Source: JBFXCK01 sp050182275
GTDB taxonomy: Bacteria > Pseudomonadota > Alphaproteobacteria > SHNJ01
DNA length: 58,187 nt
Reading direction: 5' to 3'
Assembly (NCBI GenBank): GCA_050182275.1
Contig: JBFXCK010000011.1
Location: forward strand, 1 to 58,187
The notes under the pieces were generated by a model. The model ran no database searches and had not been told where the DNA came from. It saw nothing but the letters and a program-made list of their open reading frames with translations. The translations under genes were made by a program, and so were the position numbers. Positions 42,197 through 51,042 of the stretch are shown piece by piece. The stretch's first letter is position 1. Each line of letters opens with the position of its first letter.

Positions 42197-43321
42197 TCAG
42201 CTTGTTGAAGACATGGAGCGCCGGAAAGCCAAGGCGGATAGCGACAGCAAAGCCATGCCAACCACGGCAACGGCCAGATAATTCGGCCAAACCGTTTCAA
42301 AACCGGCACCACGGTACAATATGGCCTGGGCAAAGGACACAAAGTGGGTCGATGGCACGAACCACATGACGCTTTGCAGCCATTCGGGCTGACTTTCCAG
42401 CGGGGTCTGCCCCCCTGAAAGCAGGATCATGGGCAACACCGTGATGATAAACAAAAGACCGAACTGCGGCATGGAGCGCGCGACCGTTCCCAGAAAAATG
42501 CCCAGGGACGAGGCGAAAAAGAGATAAAGCAATGTCCCAAAAAGAAACAGCGGAATAGATCCCGCAATCGGCACGCCCAAAACGGCCTCGATCATGACCC
42601 ACAGGCTGAACGCCGTCGCCCCTATGACAACCACGCCGCTTGACCAGACCTTCGCAAACATAATTTCAAGCGGCGTCACGGGCATCACGAGAAGATGCTC
42701 AATCGTTCCGTGTTCCCTTTCCCGGATAAGGGCCGCCCCCGTCAGCAGAATCGTGAACATGGTGATATTGGAAATAATCTCCATGATGCTCGTGAACCAC
42801 ATCGAACTGAGATTAGGATTGAACGCATAGCGGATTTTTAGGTTGACGGGAGCCTGCGCCGCCGATCCATCGCTCAAAAAGCGCGCGACTTCACCGTGGA
42901 TGATATTCTGGATATACCCCGCGCCGATCCCCGCGATCATGACGGCGGTGGCGTCGAGGTCAAGCTGGAGGGCGGGCGCGCGGCCTTTCAACACGTCGGC
43001 CTCGAAGTCCTTTGGTATAACCAGGGTGAAGGTGTGCGCGCCACGCTCCATGTTCTTGTCGATATCCCTGAAATCGACAATCTCCGGTTTTTTGAAATAG
43101 GGCGGCAGAAAGGCGCCTTGTATGCTTAAGGATAGCGGGGAACGATCCTCATCGACGATCGCGATGGAGGCATTGCGAAGATCATGGGAAATGGACGTTC
43201 CCGCGATGTAAATCGACATGCTGAAAGCCCAGAAAATCATGAACATCATGACCGGGTCCCGATAAAGGCTGCGCAGTTCCTTGATGCCCAGGCGGAAAAT
43301 ATTGCTCAGGTTGAATCTCAT
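42197..43321 (-). CDS. ABC-2 type permease (YhhJ-like)
   Basis: ATG 43321 gives 374 residues; codons upstream to 43408 lie in the ABC fusion gene. One N-terminal membrane helix (MMFMIFWAFSMSIYIAGTSI) precedes a large extracytoplasmic domain (about 50-170). A cluster of five helices follows, with REREHGTIEHLLVMPVTPLE (about 230-250), typical of ABC-2 permeases. With the upstream fusion protein and HlyD adaptor it forms a YhiI-RbbA(YhiH)-YhhJ-type exporter. Its start lies 2 bases after the fusion stop. Substrate unknown. Confidence 0.9.
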   Translation of the reverse strand: MRFNLSNIFRLGIKELRSLYRDPVMMFMIFWAFSMSIYIAGTSISHDLRNASIAIVDEDRSPLSLSIQGAFLPPYFKKPEIVDFRDIDKNMERGAHTFTLVIPKDFEADVLKGRAPALQLDLDATAVMIAGIGAGYIQNIIHGEVARFLSDGSAAQAPVNLKIRYAFNPNLSSMWFTSIMEIISNITMFTILLTGAALIREREHGTIEHLLVMPVTPLEIMFAKVWSSGVVVIGATAFSLWVMIEAVLGVPIAGSIPLFLFGTLLYLFFASSLGIFLGTVARSMPQFGLLFIITVLPMILLSGGQTPLESQPEWLQSVMWFVPSTHFVSFAQAILYRGAGFETVWPNYLAVAVVGMALLSLSALAFRRSMSSTS

Positions 43322-43323
43322 GG

Positions 43324-46068
43324 CTATTTCTCCTGTTTCTTCAGGAAAAAGACGCCCGCCGCCAGAATGACGGGCCACGAAACCAGAAGGAACCGGATGT
43401 CGGGCCATAAATCCACAAGCCCCAGATCCTTGGCGAAGGCACCCTTGGCGATCGCCATGAAATGCGTGGTGGGATAGATCGCCCCGATAAATGCACCGGC
43501 GCCTTCAAGCGTGGACGTGGGCTGCATAAGGCCGGAAAACTGCACGGCGGGAAGCATCGTCATAATCGCCGTGACCGCCAGCGCGGCGATCTGCGTGCGC
43601 GTAAAGGCGGAAAAGAAAAGGCCGAGCGCGGTCGTGCAGCCCGTGTACAACAGCGCGCCTATGGACAAGGCCACGAAAGATCCCTTGACGGGCACATCAA
43701 AAACAAGCCATGCCGTCAAAACAAGCAACGCATAATTGATCAGAGAAACCGCCACATAGGGAACCTGCTTGCCCAGAAGGAATTCGAGCTTGGATGTCGG
43801 CGTCACGTAAAGGTTTGTGATCGACCCCAGTTCTTTTTCCCGCACGACGCTGAGGGCGGCGAGGATTGAGGGGATAAAAAGAAGCATCAGCGCGATGACG
43901 GAAGGCACGATCGCGTAAGCGCTCTTAAAGCCCTGATTGTAAAGAAAGCGCGGTTGAACGGACACGGGCGACAGCGAAGGCTTCTCTCCGATCCGGTCTT
44001 CATAAAGCCGCATGATAAAGTCGTTATGCAGCCCTTGAAGGTAGCCGCCAGCCGTTTCGGCGCGGAAAGGCATGGCGCCGTCAATCCATACGGCGATCTC
44101 CGGCCTCTTTCCACGGATCAGGTCTTTGCCGAAGTCCGGGGGGATTTCGACGGCGACCGAGACATCTCCGTTTTTAAGCCTGCCATCCATGTCAGCATGG
44201 TCCTTCAGCGGTGCTTTCTCGGTAAAATAGCGTGATCCCTCCAGAGCCTGCGTATACAGGCGGCTCTCAGGCGTTTTGTCCCTGTCCAGCACGGCGAATG
44301 ACAGGTTTTCGACATCGAAGGTGATCCCAAACCCGAATACGAGCATGAGGATCATGGTGCCGAAAAACGCGAAGGCCTGACGTATCCGGTCTCGCGACAG
44401 CTCCTTGGTCTCGCGCATCGCATAAGCGCCCGCGCGCCGCATCGCCACAGTCAGGAACGAGGCGGCATTCCCTCTTTTTTCCAACGGCTCCCGCCGCATT
44501 TCATCCGGAGTTCCTTTCGCGACATCGCCAACATCTGGCTGATTATCAAGGCTTGCCGCTTCCATATGGGCGATAAAGGCATCCTCAAGGTTTTTTTTGC
44601 CCTGTGCCTCGATAATCTTCGACGGCTCCGCGCAGGCGAGAATCTTCCCCGCATGCATCAAGGCAATGCGGTCGCAGCGCATTCCCTCGTTCATGAAATG
44701 CGTGCTGATGAAAATCGTTGTTTTCTTGTTGCGGGCCAGATCGATCAAAAGTCTCCAGAAATTATCCCTGGCGGCCGGATCGACACCCGACGTGGGTTCG
44801 TCCAGAATCAATATTTCTGGATTGTGAACAACGGCAACGGCCAAAGACAGGCGCTGACGGACGCCGAGCGGCAAGGACGGCGGCAATGAATCCCGGTATG
44901 GCTGAAGCTGAAATCGGTGCAGCAGATCGTCGATACGATCTTTTATGAGGTCGTCAGAAACGTGAAAAAGACGCGCATGCAAATCCAGATTCTGAAACAC
45001 CGTCAGTTCGGAATAAAGGGAAAATGCCTGGGACATGTATCCCACGCGCCTGCGGAACGTCATATCGCTGGTCGCCGGCGCTTTTCCAAATATTTCCGCA
45101 TCACCTTCGCTCGCCGGCAGAAGGCCGGTCAGCATCTTCATCGTCGTCGTCTTTCCGCAGCCATTCGATCCGAGAAACCCGAAAATCTCCCCTGGAAAAA
45201 TCTCCACGGATACGTCGTCGACGGCGATAAAATCGCCAAATTTTTTTGTCAGGTTGCGGGTTACGATGACGGGAGCCAGACCTTTGCCGTCTTCGTAGGG
45301 AGGCAGCGTCAATGGATTGTAGGCGGCGTGTGTCAGCGCGATAAAGGCTTCCTCCAGCGTCCCGGCGCCCGTTCTCCGTTTAATATCCGCCGGAGCGCCT
45401 GTGTCGAGTATTTTCCCGTCATTCATGATCGCAAGCCAGTCCAGCCCCTCAGCTTCCTCCATATAGGCCGTGGCGATGAGAACGCTCATGTGCGGGCGAT
45501 CCTCGCGTATCCGGCGGATCAGGTCCCAGAATTGGCGGCGAGAAAGAGGATCGACGCCTGTCGTCGGCTCGTCGAGGATCAATAGATCGGGATCGTGAAT
45601 CAGCGCGCAGCATAAGCCCAATTTCTGCTTCATCCCGCCGGAAAGTTTTCCAGCCGGACGGTCGGGAAACGGCGAGAGGCCCGTGGCTGCCAGCAGCACC
45701 CGGATGCGCTCGCGCCGCTCGGCTGCGTCCTGACCGAAAAGGCGGGCGAAAAAATCCAGATTTTCATAGACCGTGAGATCCATGTAAAGATTTTTACCCA
45801 GCCCCTGCGGCATATAGGCGATGCGCGGCAACAGGGCGGCGCGGCTTTTCCGGTTATTTATATCCTCGCCCAGAACGCGCACGGATCCCGACTGTATTTG
45901 CCGCGCACCCGCAGCCAGTCCCAGAAGAGTTGACTTCCCGACGCCGTCCGGGCCGATAAACCCCGCCATGACGCCAGACGGGATCTCCAGGCTGATATTT
46001 TCCAGCGCATGCCGCGCACCGTAAGAATGCGCCACTTTCGACAGCGCGATGACGGGAACATTCTGCAT
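43324..46068 (-). CDS. Tandem ABC ATPase-permease fusion (RbbA/YhiH family)
   Basis: The protein has 914 residues. The first ATPase (about 5-240) has Walker A GPDGVGKST, signature LSGGMKQKL and ILDEPTTGVDP. The second (about 270-500) has GSNGCGKTT and ILDEPTSGVDP, but its signature is LPLGVRQRL instead of LSGGQ, as in RbbA/YhiH proteins. The C-terminal half (about 550-910) is an ABC-2 permease with a large extracytoplasmic loop and VVREKELGSITNLYVTPTSK. It works with the YhhJ-like permease and HlyD adaptor in export. Its start lies 14 bases after the adaptor stop. Confidence 0.92.
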   Translation of the reverse strand: MQNVPVIALSKVAHSYGARHALENISLEIPSGVMAGFIGPDGVGKSTLLGLAAGARQIQSGSVRVLGEDINNRKSRAALLPRIAYMPQGLGKNLYMDLTVYENLDFFARLFGQDAAERRERIRVLLAATGLSPFPDRPAGKLSGGMKQKLGLCCALIHDPDLLILDEPTTGVDPLSRRQFWDLIRRIREDRPHMSVLIATAYMEEAEGLDWLAIMNDGKILDTGAPADIKRRTGAGTLEEAFIALTHAAYNPLTLPPYEDGKGLAPVIVTRNLTKKFGDFIAVDDVSVEIFPGEIFGFLGSNGCGKTTTMKMLTGLLPASEGDAEIFGKAPATSDMTFRRRVGYMSQAFSLYSELTVFQNLDLHARLFHVSDDLIKDRIDDLLHRFQLQPYRDSLPPSLPLGVRQRLSLAVAVVHNPEILILDEPTSGVDPAARDNFWRLLIDLARNKKTTIFISTHFMNEGMRCDRIALMHAGKILACAEPSKIIEAQGKKNLEDAFIAHMEAASLDNQPDVGDVAKGTPDEMRREPLEKRGNAASFLTVAMRRAGAYAMRETKELSRDRIRQAFAFFGTMILMLVFGFGITFDVENLSFAVLDRDKTPESRLYTQALEGSRYFTEKAPLKDHADMDGRLKNGDVSVAVEIPPDFGKDLIRGKRPEIAVWIDGAMPFRAETAGGYLQGLHNDFIMRLYEDRIGEKPSLSPVSVQPRFLYNQGFKSAYAIVPSVIALMLLFIPSILAALSVVREKELGSITNLYVTPTSKLEFLLGKQVPYVAVSLINYALLVLTAWLVFDVPVKGSFVALSIGALLYTGCTTALGLFFSAFTRTQIAALAVTAIMTMLPAVQFSGLMQPTSTLEGAGAFIGAIYPTTHFMAIAKGAFAKDLGLVDLWPDIRFLLVSWPVILAAGVFFLKKQEK

Positions 46069-46082
46069 CCATCACCTCGCCG

Positions 46083-47078
46083 TCAGTTCTTCGTATCGCG
46101 GACATTCACCGTCAGGGATTGCGGCCATGCCTGGCCTTCGCCCAGCATCACGTACCCCATGCCGGGAAGCCCGGTCCGCACTTTTTCGATATGCGCCGCG
46201 AGGAGAGACTTTGGAATCCGCAATTTTACCCGAAACATCAGCTTTTCGCGCTCTTCGCGTGTTTCCACTTCGCGCGGCGTGAACTGCGCTTCGGAAGATA
46301 TAAAGGACACGCTGGCTGGAATGACAATATCCGGCAAGGCATCGAGGACAATCCGCGCCTCGCTTCCCACCCTGATTTTTCCGATATCCCCGGCGGGCAG
46401 AAAAACCGTCATATAAACATTTTCGAGATCCAGAATCGTAATAACCCTCGTTCCAGCGCTCAGAACTTCGCCCGCTTCGGCAAGGCGGTATTGAACACGC
46501 CCGCTCATCGGAGCCTTCAAAACGGCATCCTCAATCATGATGGAGAGCCTGTCGATCTCAGCCTGCGCCATTTCCACCTGATTTTCGGCAGCGGACAATC
46601 CGGCTTTACTGACATTCAACGCCGCCTGCGCGGTTTTAGCTGTCGCCTTACGCTTTTCGAACAGCTCACGCGAAACGCCCGTGCCGACCAGCGATTGGGC
46701 GCTTTTCACTTCTGCTTCCGCAAGCTCCAGTTCAGCCTCTCGATGCGTGATTTCCGCCTGAGCCTGCACGACCGCGTTTTTAGCCGCCGCCAGTTTCGCC
46801 TTCGCGCCCGTACGCTGCGCCTCGATGTCCTGCACTTCGATACGCGCAATGATTTGCCCCTCCTTGACGAAATCACCTTCCTCTGGAACGACTTCGACAA
46901 CACGGCCAGGGTATTTGGTGGCGACATGCGTCTCTTCGGCTTCGATCCGGCCGTTCCCGGAAACGATATACTCCGGCAAAACGGCCTGCCTGGAATGCCA
47001 AAAAATATAGCCTCCAGCCATGATCGCGCCCAGCAGGGCGAAGCCAATGATGAACGCGAATTTTCCATTCTTGATCAT
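46083..47078 (-). CDS. HlyD family adaptor of the ABC exporter (YhiI-like)
   Basis: ATG 47078 follows AGGAAG and gives 331 residues; a longer frame to 47150 lies in the TetR gene. One membrane helix (about 6-26, FAFIIGFALLGAIMAGGYIF) is followed by GNGRIEAEETHVATKYPGRV, a coiled coil (about 85-165) and AVLKAPMSGRVQYRLAEAGE, the second lipoyl half. It is the periplasmic adaptor of the exporter encoded downstream. Its start overlaps the TetR stop by four bases. Confidence 0.92.
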   Translation of the reverse strand: MIKNGKFAFIIGFALLGAIMAGGYIFWHSRQAVLPEYIVSGNGRIEAEETHVATKYPGRVVEVVPEEGDFVKEGQIIARIEVQDIEAQRTGAKAKLAAAKNAVVQAQAEITHREAELELAEAEVKSAQSLVGTGVSRELFEKRKATAKTAQAALNVSKAGLSAAENQVEMAQAEIDRLSIMIEDAVLKAPMSGRVQYRLAEAGEVLSAGTRVITILDLENVYMTVFLPAGDIGKIRVGSEARIVLDALPDIVIPASVSFISSEAQFTPREVETREEREKLMFRVKLRIPKSLLAAHIEKVRTGLPGMGYVMLGEGQAWPQSLTVNVRDTKN

Positions 47079-47677
47079 AAGGGTGTGCTTCCTTTCCGCG
47101 ACGTCCCGTTGCCCGCGCCATAAAAGGCGTAAACAGCGTGTTTTAAACAATTATCCATCTCTCTTTTGCTTGGCGAGTATTTGCAGTTAAGCAGCGTTTT
47201 CGTGAGCAGTGTCCCTAACATGACGCTTAAAAATCTCTCGATTCCGCTGTCAGCAACCTTGACCGGAATCCCCCGCATGCGCAGACAATCGACAAGGTGC
47301 GCGGTATAGGCCTCGACACCCGCCTGCCAGTAAAATTTACCAATATCTGGAAAGCGCGGGGTTTCAGACACCACCAACCTGTAAAGCTCCAGGGTTTCGC
47401 GCGCATACAAAATCTTAATCGTTGTTGCTCCAACCTTGTTAAGAAAATCATCGAGGGTGGCAAAAGAATCGTTGCTGTGCGGCAAGGCATTCAGAAAAAC
47501 TTTGCTTCTCTCCTGGATAATCGCGCGAAACAAATCATCTTTGCCCTTAAAGTGACTGTACAAGGTCTGCTTTGCTACGTTCGACGTTTTCGCGATCTCT
47601 TCCATGCTGACGCCATCAAACCCCTTTTTGAGAAAAAGGGGATACGCCGATCTGACAATAATGTTTTTCTTCGACAT
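47075..47677 (-). CDS. TetR family regulator of the ABC exporter operon
   Basis: The protein has 200 residues. The HTH is SAYPLFLKKGFDGVSMEEIA, KTSNVAKQTLYSHFKGKDDL (about 9-50), and the C-terminal domain (about 60-200) resembles the AefR-like C-terminal group. It is the first gene of the operon (TetR-HlyD-ABC fusion-permease), coupled to the adaptor by ATGA. A palindrome lies in the promoter upstream, so it probably represses its own operon until an inducer binds. Confidence 0.92.
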   Translation of the reverse strand: MSKKNIIVRSAYPLFLKKGFDGVSMEEIAKTSNVAKQTLYSHFKGKDDLFRAIIQERSKVFLNALPHSNDSFATLDDFLNKVGATTIKILYARETLELYRLVVSETPRFPDIGKFYWQAGVEAYTAHLVDCLRMRGIPVKVADSGIERFLSVMLGTLLTKTLLNCKYSPSKREMDNCLKHAVYAFYGAGNGTSRKGSTPL

Positions 47678-47721
47678 CGGTTTAAACCATCAGAAAGTTT
47701 GGGGGACTTTTACCCGTGGGC

Positions 47722-47750
47722 ATCCTAGCAAAACTAGACGGTCTAGTCTA
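47722..47750 (-). promoter_or_regulatory. Promoter of the TetR-ABC exporter operon
   Basis: On the minus strand TAGACT (47750-47745) is followed after 17 bases by TAGGAT (47727-47722), each matching 4 of 6 consensus bases. The operator palindrome occupies the spacer. Confidence 0.5.
47733..47747. promoter_or_regulatory. Palindrome ACTAGAC-G-GTCTAGT, candidate TetR operator
   Basis: Perfect 7-base inverted arms around one central base lie inside the promoter spacer, 56 bases upstream of the TetR start. The place and symmetry suit a TetR-family operator that blocks polymerase. Confidence 0.65.
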
Positions 47751-47903
47751 TATGGAACATCGATCTTAACCCATTAAGGGTGGGTGGTCAGAGGTATGAG
47801 CGCCAGGCACAATCGATATTCCTTCCGGACCGAAGGAGAAACGTGTTAGATGGGGGGTAATTGAAGATTTATTTTACGATGCGACGGTAGGGTCAGGATC
47901 CTA

Positions 47904-47931
47904 GACTGCTTTCAGTAAATGAAATGCAGTC
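47904..47931. other. Imperfect hairpin upstream of the small lipoprotein gene
   Basis: GACTGCTTTCA (47904-47914) pairs with TGAAATGCAGTC (47920-47931) with one bulged T and a five-base loop. No T run follows, so a terminator is doubtful. It could be a protein site or part of a leader. Confidence 0.35.
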
Positions 47932-48112
47932 AAAGTTGTCGGGATTGGCGACGACGATTTTTTGTTCGGTGACAATCAGAGTAATGTTGCGTAAAATTCT
48001 TCGCGAACATGCACAGCGAAGTTGGGGATTTCTGCCAGAACAAGGAGATAATCAGAGAGGAATCTCGCTCTTTGGCAGCCGCCCACCGCCATTTAGATTT
48101 TGTACAAGAAGG

Positions 48113-48511
48113 ATGGTCTTAGTGGAGATAGAAAGAATCAAAATATTTATTATTGTTGCAGTAACTGCAGTTCTTGTAGGATGCTCTACAACATTTCCAG
48201 TGACCGGAAGTATTTCGAGAACAGGGGAGAAATTTATAGGTACAGCTACAAGCGTATTAGCTGGCAAAAGTAGTATTGAAATGACTACCGAAAATGGGAT
48301 CAAATGTTCTGGAGAATATGAGGCCCCTATTGTCTGGAGTATGACTGAAGGAGCAAGCTTTAATGGCACAGTGTCTTGTGATGATGGAAGAAAAGGCACC
48401 TTTCACGGGACAGGTACCTCAGTCAATGGACAGGGATTTGGCAAAATGACAAATGGCGATAAGTTTCAATTCGTGTACGGCCATACTTCTAGAATTTACA
48501 AAGAAAGATAA
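48113..48511 (+). CDS. Small secreted lipoprotein, AT-rich gene
   Basis: ATG 48113 gives 132 residues; GTG 48122 is an alternative with better distance to AAGAAGG. The signal peptide ends in the lipobox VLVGC with Cys at about 24. The mature part is Gly/Thr-rich and beta-like (GEKFIGTATSVLAGKSSIEM, then GTFHGTGTSVNGQGFGKMTN), with two further Cys that could pair. No family is recognised. The gene is markedly AT-rich (19 of 60 G+C at 48121-48180), unlike its efflux neighbours, which suggests transfer. Confidence 0.6.
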   Translation: MVLVEIERIKIFIIVAVTAVLVGCSTTFPVTGSISRTGEKFIGTATSVLAGKSSIEMTTENGIKCSGEYEAPIVWSMTEGASFNGTVSCDDGRKGTFHGTGTSVNGQGFGKMTNGDKFQFVYGHTSRIYKER

Positions 48512-48569
48512 TATTAGAAACATAGCTTGCTGGAAAGCTATTGGATCATAAACAACCTCACTCACTCTT

Positions 48570-48974
48570 TCAGCGCTGTTTGTGCCACGGTTCACAAGCA
48601 ATCCCATCATCATCTGCATCATGCCAGGAGTAATAGCCAGGCTCTCCCCGGCGGCTTGGTGCAAGATTTAAGGCCCGTGCTGAGGTGCAATTCGGAGAAG
48701 CAGCGAAGTGTTTTAAAGTTACTAATGGCGGCCAGGGGCTTACTTTTAGTATTACAAGAAGGACAATAAATCCTGCTAGGCAGATAATGATTATGTCCTT
48801 TGATTCCCGGATAAAACGGCTGAATTTAATTTTACGGTCATGATGGGAGTGAATAGCCCTAAAGCGGCGCTGCAGCTTTTGCAGTTTTCGCTCGCGATTT
48901 CTTTCTTCGAAACTATTCACCATGATTTTAATAATGTTTTCGCCGTCGTTGATAGAGTGCCGATACTTAAACAT
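48570..48974 (-). CDS. Membrane protein with C-terminal excalibur calcium-binding domain
   Basis: The protein has 134 residues; internal Met 18 is a possible alternative start. A basic cytoplasmic N-terminus (RERKLQKLQRRFRAIHSHHD) precedes one membrane helix (about 61-79, IIIICLAGFIVLLVILK). The C-terminal 45 residues are an excalibur domain: CTSARALNLAPSRRGEPGYY, then DADDDGIACEP, with the DxDxDG calcium loop and two Cys. The domain would face the periplasm. Excalibur domains often occur on surface proteins and nucleases; none is attached here. Function unknown. Confidence 0.75.
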   Translation of the reverse strand: MFKYRHSINDGENIIKIMVNSFEERNRERKLQKLQRRFRAIHSHHDRKIKFSRFIRESKDIIIICLAGFIVLLVILKVSPWPPLVTLKHFAASPNCTSARALNLAPSRRGEPGYYSWHDADDDGIACEPWHKQR

Positions 48975-49128
48975 GGAACGGTCGGCTATTATGTGCCAGT
49001 TTAGGGGATCTTTGTTTCTTAAGTCACCGAAAAATTGTGATATAAATACACCCGCAATCCTATTCTCAAACCTTCTTAAATATGCTTAATTCGCGCATGG
49101 CGGGAATTAAGGTATTTCTAGAAAGAGC

Positions 49129-49659
49129 ATGAGAAAAAAATCCCTTTTCCTTGTCGATATACAGCCAGCCACCCTTTCGCCCGAGGCGAAGAAACTTGTA
49201 TCTTCTATTGCCAGTTATATTGGGCGCACCAGCTATGACGCCTATGTAGAGGCAATTTATTATGCTGATAAAGAATCGATGTTTTTCAAGCAAGAAAGTT
49301 TTTATTTGCCAGCCGCAGAAGCGGGGGAGGGCGCGCCGGAAATCGCTCAAGCTGTTCAGGCAAAGAAGAGGCCATATTTGATGGTAAAGAAAAATACACG
49401 CTCTTTGTTCAGCGCTTTTAACAAAGACGAGTTGGAGGGATTCCTTCAGGCGCATCGTATAGAGGAAATCCATTTATTAGGTTTCGATATCAATGATTGC
49501 GTGCTGTCCTCGGCTTATGCCGCGATTGACAAGGGCTATTACACGTATGTTCTTGAAGATTTATCCCATCATCACAGCTTCAAGCAAGAATTAAAAGACG
49601 CGGCGCTTGCTATTCTTGACCAGCAAAGCATGCTTAAAGCCAGCAGCGAAGTTAAATAG
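49129..49659 (+). CDS. Isochorismatase-like cysteine hydrolase
   Basis: The protein has 176 residues. The catalytic triad of the family is visible: Asp in SLFLVDIQPATL (about 10), Lys in YLMVKKNTRSLFSAF (about 86) and Cys in GFDINDCVLSSAYAAIDKGY (about 124). Members hydrolyse amides or ethers such as nicotinamide or isochorismate; the substrate here is unknown. The stop lies five bases before the next gene on the same strand, so they form an operon. Sequence and length are normal. Confidence 0.8.
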   Translation: MRKKSLFLVDIQPATLSPEAKKLVSSIASYIGRTSYDAYVEAIYYADKESMFFKQESFYLPAAEAGEGAPEIAQAVQAKKRPYLMVKKNTRSLFSAFNKDELEGFLQAHRIEEIHLLGFDINDCVLSSAYAAIDKGYYTYVLEDLSHHHSFKQELKDAALAILDQQSMLKASSEVK

Positions 49660-49664
49660 AAATT

Positions 49665-50183
49665 ATGCCCCAATCCTATAAACCCGGCGCGCGTATCAAG
49701 GTTCATGACCGCATGCAGCGGGGGTATGAATATGTTTTATCGCAAAGGCCGGGGAAGAATTTTGCGCCAAATTTCAAGCCGCATTTTTCGCCGGAAGAAA
49801 TGCTGAAATTGGGCGTGTTCGAGGGGAAATATTGCAATGATTGCCAAAAGGAATTCCCGGCCGATTGGTTTAGGGGCGCAAAAATTTCCAAGACAGCGGA
49901 TCCAAAGCTTAATTATTTCGGCGTTAAAAGCCGCCAGCCGCTTTCGGTGTGGCGCAAAAAAGGCTGGATCATCGAACCCGATCCGCGCGGCTGGTTTCAA
50001 TGGTATTGCCGCTATTGGCTGGGCCGCAGGCTGCCCGAAGTGGATGAAATTCAAATCAAGCGCTGGCGGGCTTTTGCGCGTCATGCCGGGCAAATCCGCG
50101 CTAATTGCGAGAAGGGCTGTTTAACTTGCCGCCCGCGCCAGCGCCAGGCGCTGTTGCAATGGGCCTATGATCCGTTTATTTGA
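49665..50183 (+). CDS. Conserved hypothetical protein with Cys pairs and Trp-rich core
   Basis: The protein has 172 residues, without signal peptide or membrane helix. It contains YCNDCQKEFPADWF (about 57-70), a Trp/Tyr-rich central segment (DPRGWFQWYCRYWLGRRLPE) and a closing CEKGCLTCRPRQRQALLQWA. Several CxxC-like pairs suggest metal binding, and the basic character suggests nucleic acid contact. I do not recognise a named family. It follows the hydrolase gene by 5 bases and precedes the solute-binding gene by 16 bases, so the three may be one transcript. Confidence 0.7.
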   Translation: MPQSYKPGARIKVHDRMQRGYEYVLSQRPGKNFAPNFKPHFSPEEMLKLGVFEGKYCNDCQKEFPADWFRGAKISKTADPKLNYFGVKSRQPLSVWRKKGWIIEPDPRGWFQWYCRYWLGRRLPEVDEIQIKRWRAFARHAGQIRANCEKGCLTCRPRQRQALLQWAYDPFI

Positions 50184-50199
50184 TTTGATATAAGAGCCC

Positions 50200-51042
50200 A
50201 TGAAAAAATATGCGCTGACTTTCCTTCTTATTCTTTGCTGGGTTTTGCCCGCGCATGCCGAAATCGCGCAAAATAAAATCTATGAAAGAGTGATGCGCAC
50301 CAAAATCATTCAATGCGGCTATTCCGATTGGGCGCCGTTTATCGTGACCGATCCGAATACCAAACAGCCTTCCGGCATTATGAAAGATATTATGGATGAA
50401 ATCGGCAAGCGCCTTGGCGTCCGGGTGGAGTGGACGGCCTCGCTAGGCTGGGGGGAGATTGTCGAGGCCGCCAATAGCGGCAAAATCGATTTATTTTGCA
50501 ACACGGTGTGGACCGACAAGGTGCAATTGCAGAATATGAGCCTTTCGCGCCCGTTATTTTATACGCCCACTTACGCCTACGCGCGCATTAATGACGGCCG
50601 TTTCGATAATAATTACGAAGCGATCAATGATCCGAAAATAACCATTGTCGGCATCGATGGCGATACCAGCTATGTCACCATGCAAGACCATTTTCCAAAG
50701 GCCAAAATGCTGGCTTTGCCAAATATGAACGGGATCGCCGACCAGCTTTTAAGCGTGATCGCCAAGAAGGGCGATGTGACTTTGGGCGATCCTTCGGCCT
50801 TTGAGGATTTCACCTTGAAAAACCCGGGCAAGATCAAGCAAATCAAAGGCAAGCCGCTTTTTATCATGAACGAAGTTTTGGTCACCCGCGCCGGCGAACA
50901 GCAGCTGATTAACGTGATAGATAGTATTTTGTACAGCTTGATCAATGAGGGTTTTATCGAGAAAATTTTCAAAAAATATAAAATAAATTCTTCTTTTGCG
51001 CCGAAGCCCGATTTTGACTTGCCGGCGATGTATAAAAATTAG
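50200..51042 (+). CDS. Periplasmic solute-binding protein, family 3
   Basis: The protein has 280 residues with a signal peptide (about 1-20, ending PAHA). The mature protein shows IIQCGYSDWAPFIVTDPNTK, GIMKDIMDEIGKRLGVRVEW and NSGKIDLFCNTVWT, the typical first lobe of family 3 binding proteins for amino acids or related ligands. The C-terminal segment FIEKIFKKYKINSSF is also typical. No permease or ATPase gene is adjacent, so it may be an orphan or act in sensing. Its 3' end overlaps the convergent gene by four bases. Confidence 0.85.
   Translation: MKKYALTFLLILCWVLPAHAEIAQNKIYERVMRTKIIQCGYSDWAPFIVTDPNTKQPSGIMKDIMDEIGKRLGVRVEWTASLGWGEIVEAANSGKIDLFCNTVWTDKVQLQNMSLSRPLFYTPTYAYARINDGRFDNNYEAINDPKITIVGIDGDTSYVTMQDHFPKAKMLALPNMNGIADQLLSVIAKKGDVTLGDPSAFEDFTLKNPGKIKQIKGKPLFIMNEVLVTRAGEQQLINVIDSILYSLINEGFIEKIFKKYKINSSFAPKPDFDLPAMYKN

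Larger units (their letters stand above)
47678..48112. other. Intergenic region holding the TetR promoter and one hairpin; no gene seen
   Basis: The left part has the TetR promoter and operator. The rest (about 47760-48112) shows no convincing frame. A hairpin lies at 47904-47931. A frame open from 47924 into the following lipoprotein gene is not supported by a ribosome-binding site or by plausible sequence before 48113. Confidence 0.5.

Noticed and set aside
47924..48112. N-terminal extension of the small lipoprotein
   Set aside because: The extension would bury the signal peptide and lipobox in the middle of the protein; the start at 48113 or 48122 fits better.
48527..48769. Small plus-strand gene opposite the excalibur gene
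   Set aside because: It overlaps the minus-strand excalibur gene, has low-complexity sequence, and no ribosome-binding site.
49066..49473. Minus-strand gene opposite the isochorismatase-like gene
   Set aside because: It lies within the better supported plus-strand gene, whose catalytic Asp, Lys and Cys are all in place.
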